A stretch of DNA of 42,632 bases, from positions 1-42,632 of IMG/VR virus record IMGVR_UViG_3300047388_000050; one strand, given 5' to 3'. This DNA comes from a virus. Numbering within the stretch: the first letter of the stretch is position 1; every line of letters starts with the position of its first letter. The translations under genes and the position numbers were made by a program. Below the pieces are notes generated by a model that saw only the letters and a program-made list of their open reading frames with translations, ran no database searches and was not told the DNA's origin. Positions 8,861-15,943 of this stretch are shown piece by piece.

Positions 8861-9351
8861 TGGCTCTCGAAGCTACCCCGCTCTCCGTAGCGTCTGACGG
8901 CAACCTTCTTGTTGCCTTCGTCCCTACGGGCAACCCGCTTTCCGTGGCGAACCTGACCGCGGGCACCACGAAGGCAATCACCTATTCGCTGACCCCGTCT
9001 GGTTTCAACCGGGCCACGTCACAGGAAATGGTGCAGGATGACCGGCTCACACTGGTCCAGTACTTGCAGAACCTTGGCCGCGTCAAGGAAACCCTCGACG
9101 TGACGTACATCTTCGGTGACGCCGGCGATGTTGCTTCTGCTGCGATGACTCAGGGCACATCGGGTTGGATCGTTGTCCGGTACGCGGTCCCCAACAGCAC
9201 TGCGTGGACTGTCGGTCAGAAGGTTGACGCGATCCCGGTCAAGTGTGGCATCCAGGAGAAGTCCGCGCCGACCGCGAACGGCGTGTTCACGAAGAAGCAG
9301 ATGCTCGCGATTACTGGTGCTGTGACTACTGACGGCATCCTCGTCGCCTGA
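8860..9351 (+). CDS. Major tail (tube) protein
   Basis: A 163-residue, Thr/Val/Ala-rich beta protein located after the tail terminator and upstream of the chaperone pair, where the tail tube protein is expected. Segments such as KAITYSLTPSGFNRATSQ, LDVTYIFGDAGDVASA and GWIVVRYAVPNSTAWTVG alternate as expected for a tube beta sandwich. TAATG overlap with the upstream gene and a hairpin immediately after the stop suggest separate tuning of its expression. Confidence 0.72.
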   Translation: MALEATPLSVASDGNLLVAFVPTGNPLSVANLTAGTTKAITYSLTPSGFNRATSQEMVQDDRLTLVQYLQNLGRVKETLDVTYIFGDAGDVASAAMTQGTSGWIVVRYAVPNSTAWTVGQKVDAIPVKCGIQEKSAPTANGVFTKKQMLAITGAVTTDGILVA

Positions 9352-9359
9352 TAAAGCCC

Positions 9360-9405
9360 CTGCCGCCCGTGCGTTGTGGGACCGCGGGCGGCAGGCTCCC
9401 CTTTG
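9360..9405 (+). terminator. Strong hairpin after the tail-tube gene
   Basis: A perfect ten-pair stem, CTGCCGCCCG (9360-9369) with CGGGCGGCAG (9385-9394), and a 15-base loop, followed only by CTCCCCTTT. It starts a few bases after the tail-tube stop. With such a weak T-tract it is better read as a partial terminator or 3'-end protecting structure than as a full stop. Confidence 0.55.
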
Positions 9406-9436
9406 TCCCACTCAGAACCTTTGAGAGGCATCACTT

Positions 9437-9757
9437 ATGCAGGCCACTTCTGTTCCTACTCTGGCTGGCACGGCCCCAACCTATGCCACCCCAACTACTT
9501 CGGACACTGCCCCGGTTGGCACTGTCCTGATTGTGAAGAACGGTTCCGGTTCCCCGATCACGGTCACTCTTGCGTCTCCGAAGACGTTGGAAACCGGTGA
9601 CGCGTACCCGTCGAAGGTCATCACGGTTGCTGCTGGTGGTGAGGCGTGGATCCCGGTTTTGAAGGTTTACGCATCCTCTTCTACCGGCCTCGCCACGATC
9701 ACTTACTCAAGCGTCACTACGGTGACTGCCGCCGTGATCATGTACACCCCCGTCTAA
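9437..9757 (+). CDS. Small Thr/Val-rich structural protein
   Basis: A 106-residue protein of predicted all-beta structure (GTVLIVKNGSGSPITVTLASP, GGEAWIPVLKVYASSSTG, TAAVIMYTPV). GAGAGG precedes the ATG by seven bases. It lies between the tail-tube gene and the tail assembly chaperones. The composition and position suggest a virion surface or tail decoration protein, but no family is recognised. Confidence 0.7.
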   Translation: MQATSVPTLAGTAPTYATPTTSDTAPVGTVLIVKNGSGSPITVTLASPKTLETGDAYPSKVITVAAGGEAWIPVLKVYASSSTGLATITYSSVTTVTAAVIMYTPV

Positions 9758-9799
9758 AAGTCTTACCTAGTCCCACTACCCAAAGCTTAGGAGTCCCAC

Positions 9800-10381
9800 A
9801 TGTCGAAGTTGCGCAAGAGCCTGGACAAGGCAAGTTTCCGGTATGAAGACGTTGACGTTTGCCTCGATGGTGAGTTGAGCGTTCAGCGTGACCAGTTGTA
9901 CAAGGATTTGGCGGCTGCTGCTGACGCTCCCCGCGTGACGCTGGGCGCACCACCCGCTATGGCTGCGGTGCAGGAGCAGATTGACAAGCTGGAAGCTGAG
10001 ATGCGCGATGACATTGTCACGCTGCGTTTCCGGGCACTGTCCTTCGACCGGTGGAATGGCATCATCGCGTTGGAGCCCCCGCGTGAGGGCGTGACCCTTG
10101 ACGCCCGTAAGGGTTACAACATTGTGAATGCCACGAAGCGGGGCGCGGAAGCGTCGGGCTGGGTTTACGACAGTGCCACTGACGCTGTTGAGAGTATCGC
10201 CCTTGATGAGTGGAAAGACCTGTGGGAGAAGCTCTCTGGTGGCGACTTTGACCGGATCTGGGGTGCTGTTACGCGCCTGAATGAGACTGATGGTTGGGCT
10301 GGTGTTGGTTTCCTAAAAAAAGACTCCACGAAGACGCCCGACTCTACCGGGATGTCAGACTTGCCCGCGACCTCGGAATAG
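9800..10381 (+). CDS. Tail assembly chaperone (upstream frame)
   Basis: A 193-residue product that ends normally at 10379-10381. It is the G-type chaperone that coats the tape measure during tail assembly and is not in the virion. Helical and charged in the middle (QEQIDKLEAEMRDDIVTLRF), with a GDFDRIWGAVTRLNETDGW segment near the end that precedes the slippery site. AGGAG (9789-9793) lies six bases before the ATG. Placed directly upstream of the frameshift partner and one short gene before the tape measure, the classical arrangement. Confidence 0.85.
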   Translation: MSKLRKSLDKASFRYEDVDVCLDGELSVQRDQLYKDLAAAADAPRVTLGAPPAMAAVQEQIDKLEAEMRDDIVTLRFRALSFDRWNGIIALEPPREGVTLDARKGYNIVNATKRGAEASGWVYDSATDAVESIALDEWKDLWEKLSGGDFDRIWGAVTRLNETDGWAGVGFLKKDSTKTPDSTGMSDLPATSE

Positions 10382-10752
10382 CCCCGAAACGTCTATGGGG
10401 GTGGGAACCAACCACGTCATACGAGTATGACGCTGAGGGTTTATTGGTGGCGTCCACGCCCGAGGCCGAGTTCGACTCGTCCCAGTACGAGCTACTCGCG
10501 GCGCTCATGGATTACGAGGCTGACATTGGCCCTCACGGGCAACTCCTAAGCGAGTCCCTGTCGCCTGATGCCGACCCCGGCAACGCGAAGCGTAAATACA
10601 AGTTCATTGCCGGGATAAAGGGCGCACCGGGGTTGCCGCTGATCGACTACGCGGCACAGGCCCGTGACCAAGCCTCAGAAGCATATTACAAGCAGTATCC
10701 GGACGCTGACCGGGCAGGGCATATCTGGGTGGTCAGGAAAGTCGCTAGCTAG
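9800..10752 (+). CDS. Tail assembly chaperone GT fusion by -1 frameshift
   Basis: Ribosomes slipping back one base on A AAA AAA (10315-10321) leave the frame after two Lys codons and continue as RLHEDARLYRDVRLARD, giving 174 plus 143 residues, 317 in total. The downstream reading frame stays open to the TAG at 10750-10752, and its only upstream start candidate lacks a ribosome site, so expression as a fusion is expected. The downstream half resembles gpT-type chaperone domains: helical, ending QYPDADRAGHIWVVRKVAS. The fusion is made in minor amounts and bridges tape measure and tail-tube subunits. Confidence 0.85.
10315..10321 (+). promoter_or_regulatory. Programmed -1 ribosomal frameshift slippery site
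   Basis: Heptamer A AAA AAA in the phase X XXY YYZ of the upstream chaperone frame (CTA AAA AAA), followed by G. After a -1 slip both tRNA-Lys can re-pair perfectly. It lies 60 bases before the zero-frame stop. A stimulatory downstream structure is not obvious by eye. Confidence 0.88.
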
Positions 10753-10933
10753 TCCGTTCGCGTTTCTGTGCGATCCCGACGATAAGCAGTACGAGCCCGA
10801 CAACGCCGAGGAATGACGCTCCGGATCCGGTGATCAGGCCCCAAAGGGCTAGGACCATAAGCAGCACCCCGAAGAACACGAACGTCGTGCCCTTCCCGTA
10901 TTTGTGCGCCGGCTTCGGCTGCGTCTGAGTCAT
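10745..10933 (-). CDS. Small two-helix membrane protein (minus strand)
   Basis: A 62-residue protein on the strand opposite the late operon. It has a polar, basic N-terminus (residues 1-15), two hydrophobic helices at about 17-35 (FVFFGVLLMVLALWGLI) and 40-55 (FLGVVGLVLLIVGI), and a basic tail KRERTS, an inside-inside hairpin topology. It fills the only gap between chaperones and tape measure and overlaps the chaperone end by eight bases. A TACAAT -10 box ends seven bases before the ATG, so the mRNA would be leaderless. Independent expression from a prophage fits a moron, for instance a superinfection-exclusion protein; that role is inference only. Confidence 0.68.
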   Translation of the reverse strand: MTQTQPKPAHKYGKGTTFVFFGVLLMVLALWGLITGSGASFLGVVGLVLLIVGIAQKRERTS

Positions 10934-10940
10934 AACGCCG

Positions 10941-10946
10941 ATTGTA
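10941..10946 (-). promoter_or_regulatory. -10 box of the minus-strand membrane gene (leaderless)
   Basis: On the minus strand this reads TACAAT, followed by seven bases and the ATG at 10933-10931. No Shine-Dalgarno sequence is present. I do not see a good -35 hexamer at 16-18 bases, so the call rests on the -10 box, its spacing to the ATG and a similar arrangement at two other places in the window. Confidence 0.5.
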
Positions 10947-10978
10947 CGGCATCACCCCAAATTTCATAGGAGTCCGCC

Positions 10979-13954
10979 TTGGCTAATGACCATGTGATTG
11001 ATGTCAAGGTCCGGGCGGACTCCACCGGCCTGACTAAGGGTCTTTCCGAGGCTGAGCAGGGTTTGCAGAAGGCGGGGGCTGGGTTCTCGAAGTACGGGAC
11101 CGAGGCTGAGAAGGCTTCGACGCAGGCCCAGGGTTTCACTGCTCAAACTAAGAAGGGCATGGAGGATGTCGGCAAGTCCGCCATGATCATGGGCGGTGTG
11201 CTCCTTGCTGGCGTCGGTTTGGCTATCAAGGCCTATGCGGACTTCGCCGGTCGCATGGCTCAGGTGCAGTCCCTTTCGCACGCGTCTGCCAGTGACATGG
11301 ACATTCTTACGAAGTCAGCTCTCACGATGGGCAGCGCGTTTGGCATGTCCGCGAATGATGTTGCTGACGCTGAGATTGAGATGGTCAAGGCCGGTATCTC
11401 GGTGAAGGACATGATCAGCGGCGGTCTTGCTGGTGCGTTGACTCTTGCTGCGGCTGGTCAGATTGATGTGGGTAAAGCGACTGAGATCGCGACTATCGCG
11501 ATGACGCAGTTTGGTTTGCAGGGTAAGGATATCCCGCACGTTGCTGACCTTCTGGCGGCTGGTGCTGACAAGGCGCTTGGTGGTGTTGGTGACCTTGGCG
11601 AGGCGCTAAAGTCTGGCGGTCTGGTGGCTCACCAGTTCGGTGTTTCCTTGGATGAGACCGTGGGTGTGCTGTCGCTGTTCGCGAACAACGGCTTGCTGGG
11701 TGAAGCGGCTGGCACCGACTTGCGGCAGATGCTTCTGAAGCTCGCGGCACCGTCGAAGCAGGCATCCAAAGACATGGAGACGCTTGGCCTGTCGATCTAT
11801 GACACCCAAGGCCACTTCGTTGGCATGACTTCCCTCGCGGGTCAGTTGCACGACAAGATGCAGTCACTTTCTGAGGCTGAGCGCAACGCGATGCTCGCGC
11901 ACATCTTCGGTGCCCGTTCCATTGTTGGCGCGAACATCCTTTACCAGGCTGGCGCGCAGGGCGTCACGGACTGGACGAAGGCTGTCAATGACAGCGGGTT
12001 CGCTGCTAAGCAGGCTGCGGGCAAGATGGATTCCCTTCAGGGTGACTTCAAGAAGTTGCAGGGCGCCTTTGAGACCGGCCTGATTGAGATGGGCTCCACG
12101 GCTAATGGGTTCCTTCGCCCGGTTGTTCAGGGTGTCACGGATGCTATCAAGGCGTTCAATGATCTGCCTGAGTCTGCAAAGGGTACGGCGATGGGTATCG
12201 CTGGTGTTTCCGGTGCTGGCCTGTTGCTGCTCGGGACGGTCATCACTGTCATTCCGAAGATCCATGACACTATCCAGGCTTTCCATGATCTGGAGACGGG
12301 TTCACCCCGGCTTGCTGAGGGTATCAAGGGTGTTGGTAAGGCTGCTCTGGTTGCTGCTGGGCTTCTCGCGGCTTTGAAGATCGCTCAGACGATCGGTGAA
12401 AGCTTTGAGACTGCCACGAAATCCACTGACCAGTGGTCGCAGGCAATTATTGGGCTTCAGTCGAATTCTGCTAAGACGACTGACATCCTCGGGAAAGACA
12501 TGTTTGCTTCCTCGAATGGGCGTCAGTTTGTTAGTGACGTGAAGGACGTTGGGGAGGCGATCAAGCAGGTCACTGCCCCGGATGTGATTGACAACATCAA
12601 CGACTTTGGTAATTCGGTTTTGGGTGCGTTGTCCTTCGGGCAGTTGCACAAGGATACCCAGTTGGACAAGACACGCGAGTCTGTCAAGGGTCTTGATGCG
12701 GCGTTGACGAACTTCTCCAATTCGGGGAGTTCCGCGGTTGCTGCGGAGAGTTTCCACAAGATTGCTGTTGCTGCGGATAAGCAGGGCGTGTCGTTGGAGC
12801 AGACTTCCAAGGCGTTCCCGCAGTACATGGATTCGTTGCGGAAGCTGGCAACGGAGATGAAGGTATCGCTGACGCCGGCTGAGCTTCTGGATCTTGCTGT
12901 GGGTCGTATCCCGCAGAAGATGAAGGACGCGGCGGCTTCCACGGACGGTCAGGCTAAGGCTGCTGAGTTGGCTGCTCAGGCTACGAAGGAGCAGGAAAAG
13001 GCTCTATCTGATCTTGGTCTGGCGACTGACGGAACTGTGGAGGATCTGGACAAGCTGGTTACGGCGATGGCAAATGCCGGTCTGATCCAGATATCCGCCG
13101 ATGATGCGTTGCGGAACTATTACGCCTCGCTCGATGCCGTGGACGCGGAGATCAAGAAGAACGGCAAGTCCCTCGATATCCACACGGAGAAGGGCCGCGC
13201 TAACCAGAAGGCTTTGGATGATGTAGCGGGCTCAACGCTGGCTTTGGTGAAGGCGAACGCGAAGAACGGCGACTCCCAGGAGCAACTGAGTAAGACGCTC
13301 CACACCGGTTATGACGATCTGATGGCTAACTATGCGGCCTTCGGTATCACCGGTGACGCAGCGGACACCATGGCCCGAAAGGCCTTGGGTATCCCCAAGA
13401 ACGTCAACATTGACACGGCGATCCAGAATTACGCGGATTCCATGGCGAAGCTGAACGGGGTCAAGCAGGCCGTGGACGGGATCACGAATTACAAGGAAGT
13501 CGCAATCAACGTGAAGTACACGGAGTCGGGTACGGCGGTCCGTGACCGGGCTTCGGATGCCGGCTGGGCTGGTACCTCGGTGCAGGCTCAGGCAACTGGC
13601 GGTGCTGTTACTGGTCCTGGCGCGAAGGGTGTTGACTCTGAGCGGCGCCTGCTGGCTCCTGGTGAGCACGTCCTGACTGATTCGGACGTGGATGCTATGG
13701 GCGGTCAGTCTGCGGTGTATGCGTTCCGGCAGCAGCTCCACAGCGGCGGCGGTGTGCGGCCTACCTATGCGGCGGCTGCACCCCCAGCGCCTGTCATGAC
13801 GCAACTGTCCAACGGCGGTGACATGCAAATGACCGGAACCCTTGTGCTGGATTCGGGTGAGGTCATGGGCACGTTCCGGGGTATCGCCCGTCAGGCTGCT
13901 GCAGGTGCGGTGAACGCCGCTAATCAGGACGCGGCTCGTCGCCCGTCACGCTAA
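10979..13954 (+). CDS. Tape measure protein
   Basis: The longest gene, 991 residues. Tape measures set tail length at roughly 0.15 nm per residue, which predicts a tail of about 150 nm. Residues 1-60 are a helical, Ala/Gly/Lys-rich start. About 70-330 resembles the TP901-type core, with repeated small-residue helices. Hydrophobic segments lie near 70-90 and 402-427 (GAGLLLLGTVITVI), as is usual for proteins that enter the host membrane. The C-terminus has the GGAVTGPG and LLAPGEHVLTDSDVDAMGG motifs common at tape-measure ends. TTG start with TAGGAG (10967-10972) upstream. Confidence 0.93.
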   Translation: MANDHVIDVKVRADSTGLTKGLSEAEQGLQKAGAGFSKYGTEAEKASTQAQGFTAQTKKGMEDVGKSAMIMGGVLLAGVGLAIKAYADFAGRMAQVQSLSHASASDMDILTKSALTMGSAFGMSANDVADAEIEMVKAGISVKDMISGGLAGALTLAAAGQIDVGKATEIATIAMTQFGLQGKDIPHVADLLAAGADKALGGVGDLGEALKSGGLVAHQFGVSLDETVGVLSLFANNGLLGEAAGTDLRQMLLKLAAPSKQASKDMETLGLSIYDTQGHFVGMTSLAGQLHDKMQSLSEAERNAMLAHIFGARSIVGANILYQAGAQGVTDWTKAVNDSGFAAKQAAGKMDSLQGDFKKLQGAFETGLIEMGSTANGFLRPVVQGVTDAIKAFNDLPESAKGTAMGIAGVSGAGLLLLGTVITVIPKIHDTIQAFHDLETGSPRLAEGIKGVGKAALVAAGLLAALKIAQTIGESFETATKSTDQWSQAIIGLQSNSAKTTDILGKDMFASSNGRQFVSDVKDVGEAIKQVTAPDVIDNINDFGNSVLGALSFGQLHKDTQLDKTRESVKGLDAALTNFSNSGSSAVAAESFHKIAVAADKQGVSLEQTSKAFPQYMDSLRKLATEMKVSLTPAELLDLAVGRIPQKMKDAAASTDGQAKAAELAAQATKEQEKALSDLGLATDGTVEDLDKLVTAMANAGLIQISADDALRNYYASLDAVDAEIKKNGKSLDIHTEKGRANQKALDDVAGSTLALVKANAKNGDSQEQLSKTLHTGYDDLMANYAAFGITGDAADTMARKALGIPKNVNIDTAIQNYADSMAKLNGVKQAVDGITNYKEVAINVKYTESGTAVRDRASDAGWAGTSVQAQATGGAVTGPGAKGVDSERRLLAPGEHVLTDSDVDAMGGQSAVYAFRQQLHSGGGVRPTYAAAAPPAPVMTQLSNGGDMQMTGTLVLDSGEVMGTFRGIARQAAAGAVNAANQDAARRPSR

Positions 13955-13971
13955 CCAAGTAGGAGGCCCGT

Positions 13972-14814
13972 GTGGCACCGTCTATAGCTCTTGTGGGTAA
14001 GGCAACGTTTGATCCTTGTCCTCGGGTTGAGGTTACGATCGCTGGTTTGTCTGCTGGTGCGTCTGTGGTGAATGTGTGGCGTACTGCGGATGGTAAGCGG
14101 CAGGCGGTTCGTGGTGCGCGTAAGCGTTCGCTGAATGGTTCTGATTTTCTGGTTGATTACGAGGCGCCGTTTTTGCGGGTTGTTTCGTATGACTTGGAGA
14201 TCCTTTCCGGCCCGGACGCGGGGACTAGCACACCAACACAAACAGTGGTGCTTAGCCCCGCGTCTGGGTGTATCCAGGATCCGCTGACACCGGGCACGGC
14301 GATCCCTTTGTATGGGGATGTCGGGCCTAATGGTGAGCCGGCGTTGAAGGGTCAGGCGTTGCAGTCGTTTGAGTATGCGGCGGATATGACGTTGTTGAGT
14401 GTGTTGGGTTCGCCGGATCCGGTGGCGTTGATTGGGCAGCGGTTGTCTGCTCAGAACGTGTCGATGGATTTGGTGACTGCGGCGGCTCAGCAGACGACGT
14501 TGCTGCGGAACCTGATCATGCAGGCCGGTGTTTTGTTGGTGCGTCCGTTGAAGTCGTGGGGCGGTCAACTACCCGGCTGCTGCTATGTGGGTGCGAAGAC
14601 GGTCACTGAGTTGCCCGTCGATGTGTCATGGGGCGGTTCGGTAACGAACTGGGCTCTGAACACGACCCTGATCGCCGCCCCAACGATGAACGTTCTTGTG
14701 CCGATCTGGACGTACGGGGCGGTGCAAGCCTTGTTCACAACGTATGACCAGAATCTGACCGCGCTTGCTGGCAAAACTTATTTGGATGTTTTGAAATCGC
14801 CCTCTGGGGTGTAG
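13972..14814 (+). CDS. Minor tail protein, probable distal tail protein
   Basis: A 280-residue protein directly after the tape measure, where the distal tail (Dit-like) ring protein is encoded. The N-terminal 100 residues form an immunoglobulin-like beta pattern (RVEVTIAGLSAGASVVNVWRT) and the C-terminal part is beta with a short helical linker. GTG start with AGGAGG at 13961-13966, five bases upstream. Assignment by position and fold pattern. Confidence 0.78.
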   Translation: MAPSIALVGKATFDPCPRVEVTIAGLSAGASVVNVWRTADGKRQAVRGARKRSLNGSDFLVDYEAPFLRVVSYDLEILSGPDAGTSTPTQTVVLSPASGCIQDPLTPGTAIPLYGDVGPNGEPALKGQALQSFEYAADMTLLSVLGSPDPVALIGQRLSAQNVSMDLVTAAAQQTTLLRNLIMQAGVLLVRPLKSWGGQLPGCCYVGAKTVTELPVDVSWGGSVTNWALNTTLIAAPTMNVLVPIWTYGAVQALFTTYDQNLTALAGKTYLDVLKSPSGV

Positions 14815-14822
14815 GGGGAATT

Positions 14823-15161
14823 TTGGCTTCGACGGTTGGTATTTTCGCGGGGACTGTTTTTTCGTCTACTGCTCAGACGGTTTCGCAGGCTGTGAATAGC
14901 ACGTTGACTCCGGATTGGGTTGGTGTGGTGTTGTCGGTGTCTGCGGTTTCTGGTTCGAACCCGAGTGTGGTGTTTCGGTTGCAGTGGTCGATGGATGGTG
15001 CGACGTGGGCTGATGCGGATCCTGGGGATTCGTTTACGCCGATTGTTGCGCCGACGAATGTTGCTAAGCGGTTCACTGTGAAGGCTCCTTATTGGCGGGC
15101 TGTGGTGGATGTGTCTGGTTCTGGTGCGACGTTTACGGGTACTGCTAACGCTTATATCTAG
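14823..15161 (+). CDS. Small minor tail protein
   Basis: A 112-residue, Ser/Thr/Val-rich beta protein (VGVVLSVSAVSGSNPSVVF, RLQWSMDGATWADADPGDSF, PYWRAVVDVSG) that resembles single beta-sandwich domains used as tail-tip or decoration modules. TTG start with a GGGGG run six bases upstream. It lies between the distal-tail-like gene and the split hub gene, so it probably belongs to the tail tip. Confidence 0.7.
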   Translation: MASTVGIFAGTVFSSTAQTVSQAVNSTLTPDWVGVVLSVSAVSGSNPSVVFRLQWSMDGATWADADPGDSFTPIVAPTNVAKRFTVKAPYWRAVVDVSGSGATFTGTANAYI

Positions 15162-15172
15162 GGGGTTCCACC

Positions 15173-15613
15173 ATGCGTCAGATGGATGCGAACACTCTGA
15201 ATGCTTTGACCGGTAGCCGTGCCGGTGATGGGGTAACAGCCTGGGTTTGGTATGACGGCAGGCTTGCTTTGCCTGACCCGTTGCCGATCGATTCGTGGTC
15301 CGCGGATTGGGACACGACACGGCAAGTCCAGCAACTGAATCTGTCCGTCAGTGACACGGACGGAAAGCTCGCCCCCTGGCTACTCGAAGACCCTTTGGGC
15401 GTTGGCGGCGCGCTCTTGCAGGTCACGTACCAAGTCGGTGGCGCCGGCACCGTGAACCTCGGCTGGTACAGGATCGCCCAATCCCAACCAGTCGAACACT
15501 GGCACTCATACACGATTGACGACACCGGCCATGTGCACCCCACGTTGAGCGAGTCATTCGGGCATGTCTACCCCGGCGATGACACTATCCCCGGCCCCAT
15601 CTACCCGCTCTAG
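15173..15613 (+). CDS. Tail-hub/minor tail protein, N-terminal part (split gene)
   Basis: A 146-residue protein corresponding to the N-terminal third of a conserved actinophage minor tail protein (DUF5047-like). The motifs TTRQVQQLNLSVSDTDGKLAPW, EDPLGVGG and NLGWYRIAQSQP are the start of that family, which normally continues in one frame to what is encoded here 2.35 kb downstream at 17965-18813. The last 30 residues (TLSESFGHVYPGDDTIPGPIYPL) replace that continuation. ATG at 15173 with GGGGGTTCC upstream. Family identity is recalled, not searched; the split itself is visible in the frames. Confidence 0.75.
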   Translation: MRQMDANTLNALTGSRAGDGVTAWVWYDGRLALPDPLPIDSWSADWDTTRQVQQLNLSVSDTDGKLAPWLLEDPLGVGGALLQVTYQVGGAGTVNLGWYRIAQSQPVEHWHSYTIDDTGHVHPTLSESFGHVYPGDDTIPGPIYPL

Positions 15614-15622
15614 GAGCACCCT

Positions 15623-15943
15623 TTGACTAATTATGTTGACGGCCCCGCGGGTGGCACACCCCTGAATGCGGCCAACCTGAATCGTGACTTCAACTCGCGG
15701 CCTGCTAAATGGGCGGCAGGTACACCGTATGTGGGCGGCACTGACATCTGCGTGAACCCGTCCGGCGATCTTGTTTCGTGCACGGTTTCCCACACCTCGG
15801 GCGGGTCCTACGACGCCACGAAATGGGCACTTTCTGCCACTTATGCCCTTGTCACTTCTGTGGCACCAACCACCCTTGACGGCGGCAATGCGACCTCCGT
15901 TTACACCGGAACATTCAACTTCGACGGCGGGAGCGCTACGTAA
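15623..15943 (+). CDS. Tail fibre-associated small protein
   Basis: A 106-residue protein. Its N-terminus (NYVDGPAGGTPLNAANLNRDF) is the short segment often found at the start of phage tail fibres, where the GGTPLNAANLN motif recurs. The middle (CTVSHTSGGSYDATKWALS) resembles fibre repeat material, and the end repeats Gly/Ser/Thr. TTG start with AGGAG about seven bases upstream. TAATG overlap with the SGNH fibre gene suggests that the two products work together, perhaps as adaptor and fibre. Confidence 0.72.
   Translation: MTNYVDGPAGGTPLNAANLNRDFNSRPAKWAAGTPYVGGTDICVNPSGDLVSCTVSHTSGGSYDATKWALSATYALVTSVAPTTLDGGNATSVYTGTFNFDGGSAT

Noticed and set aside
10294-10752. Separate gene with its own ATG for the second tail chaperone frame
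   Set aside because: No ribosome site precedes ATG 10294 and the slippery heptamer lies in the correct phase, so a frameshift fusion explains the frame better.
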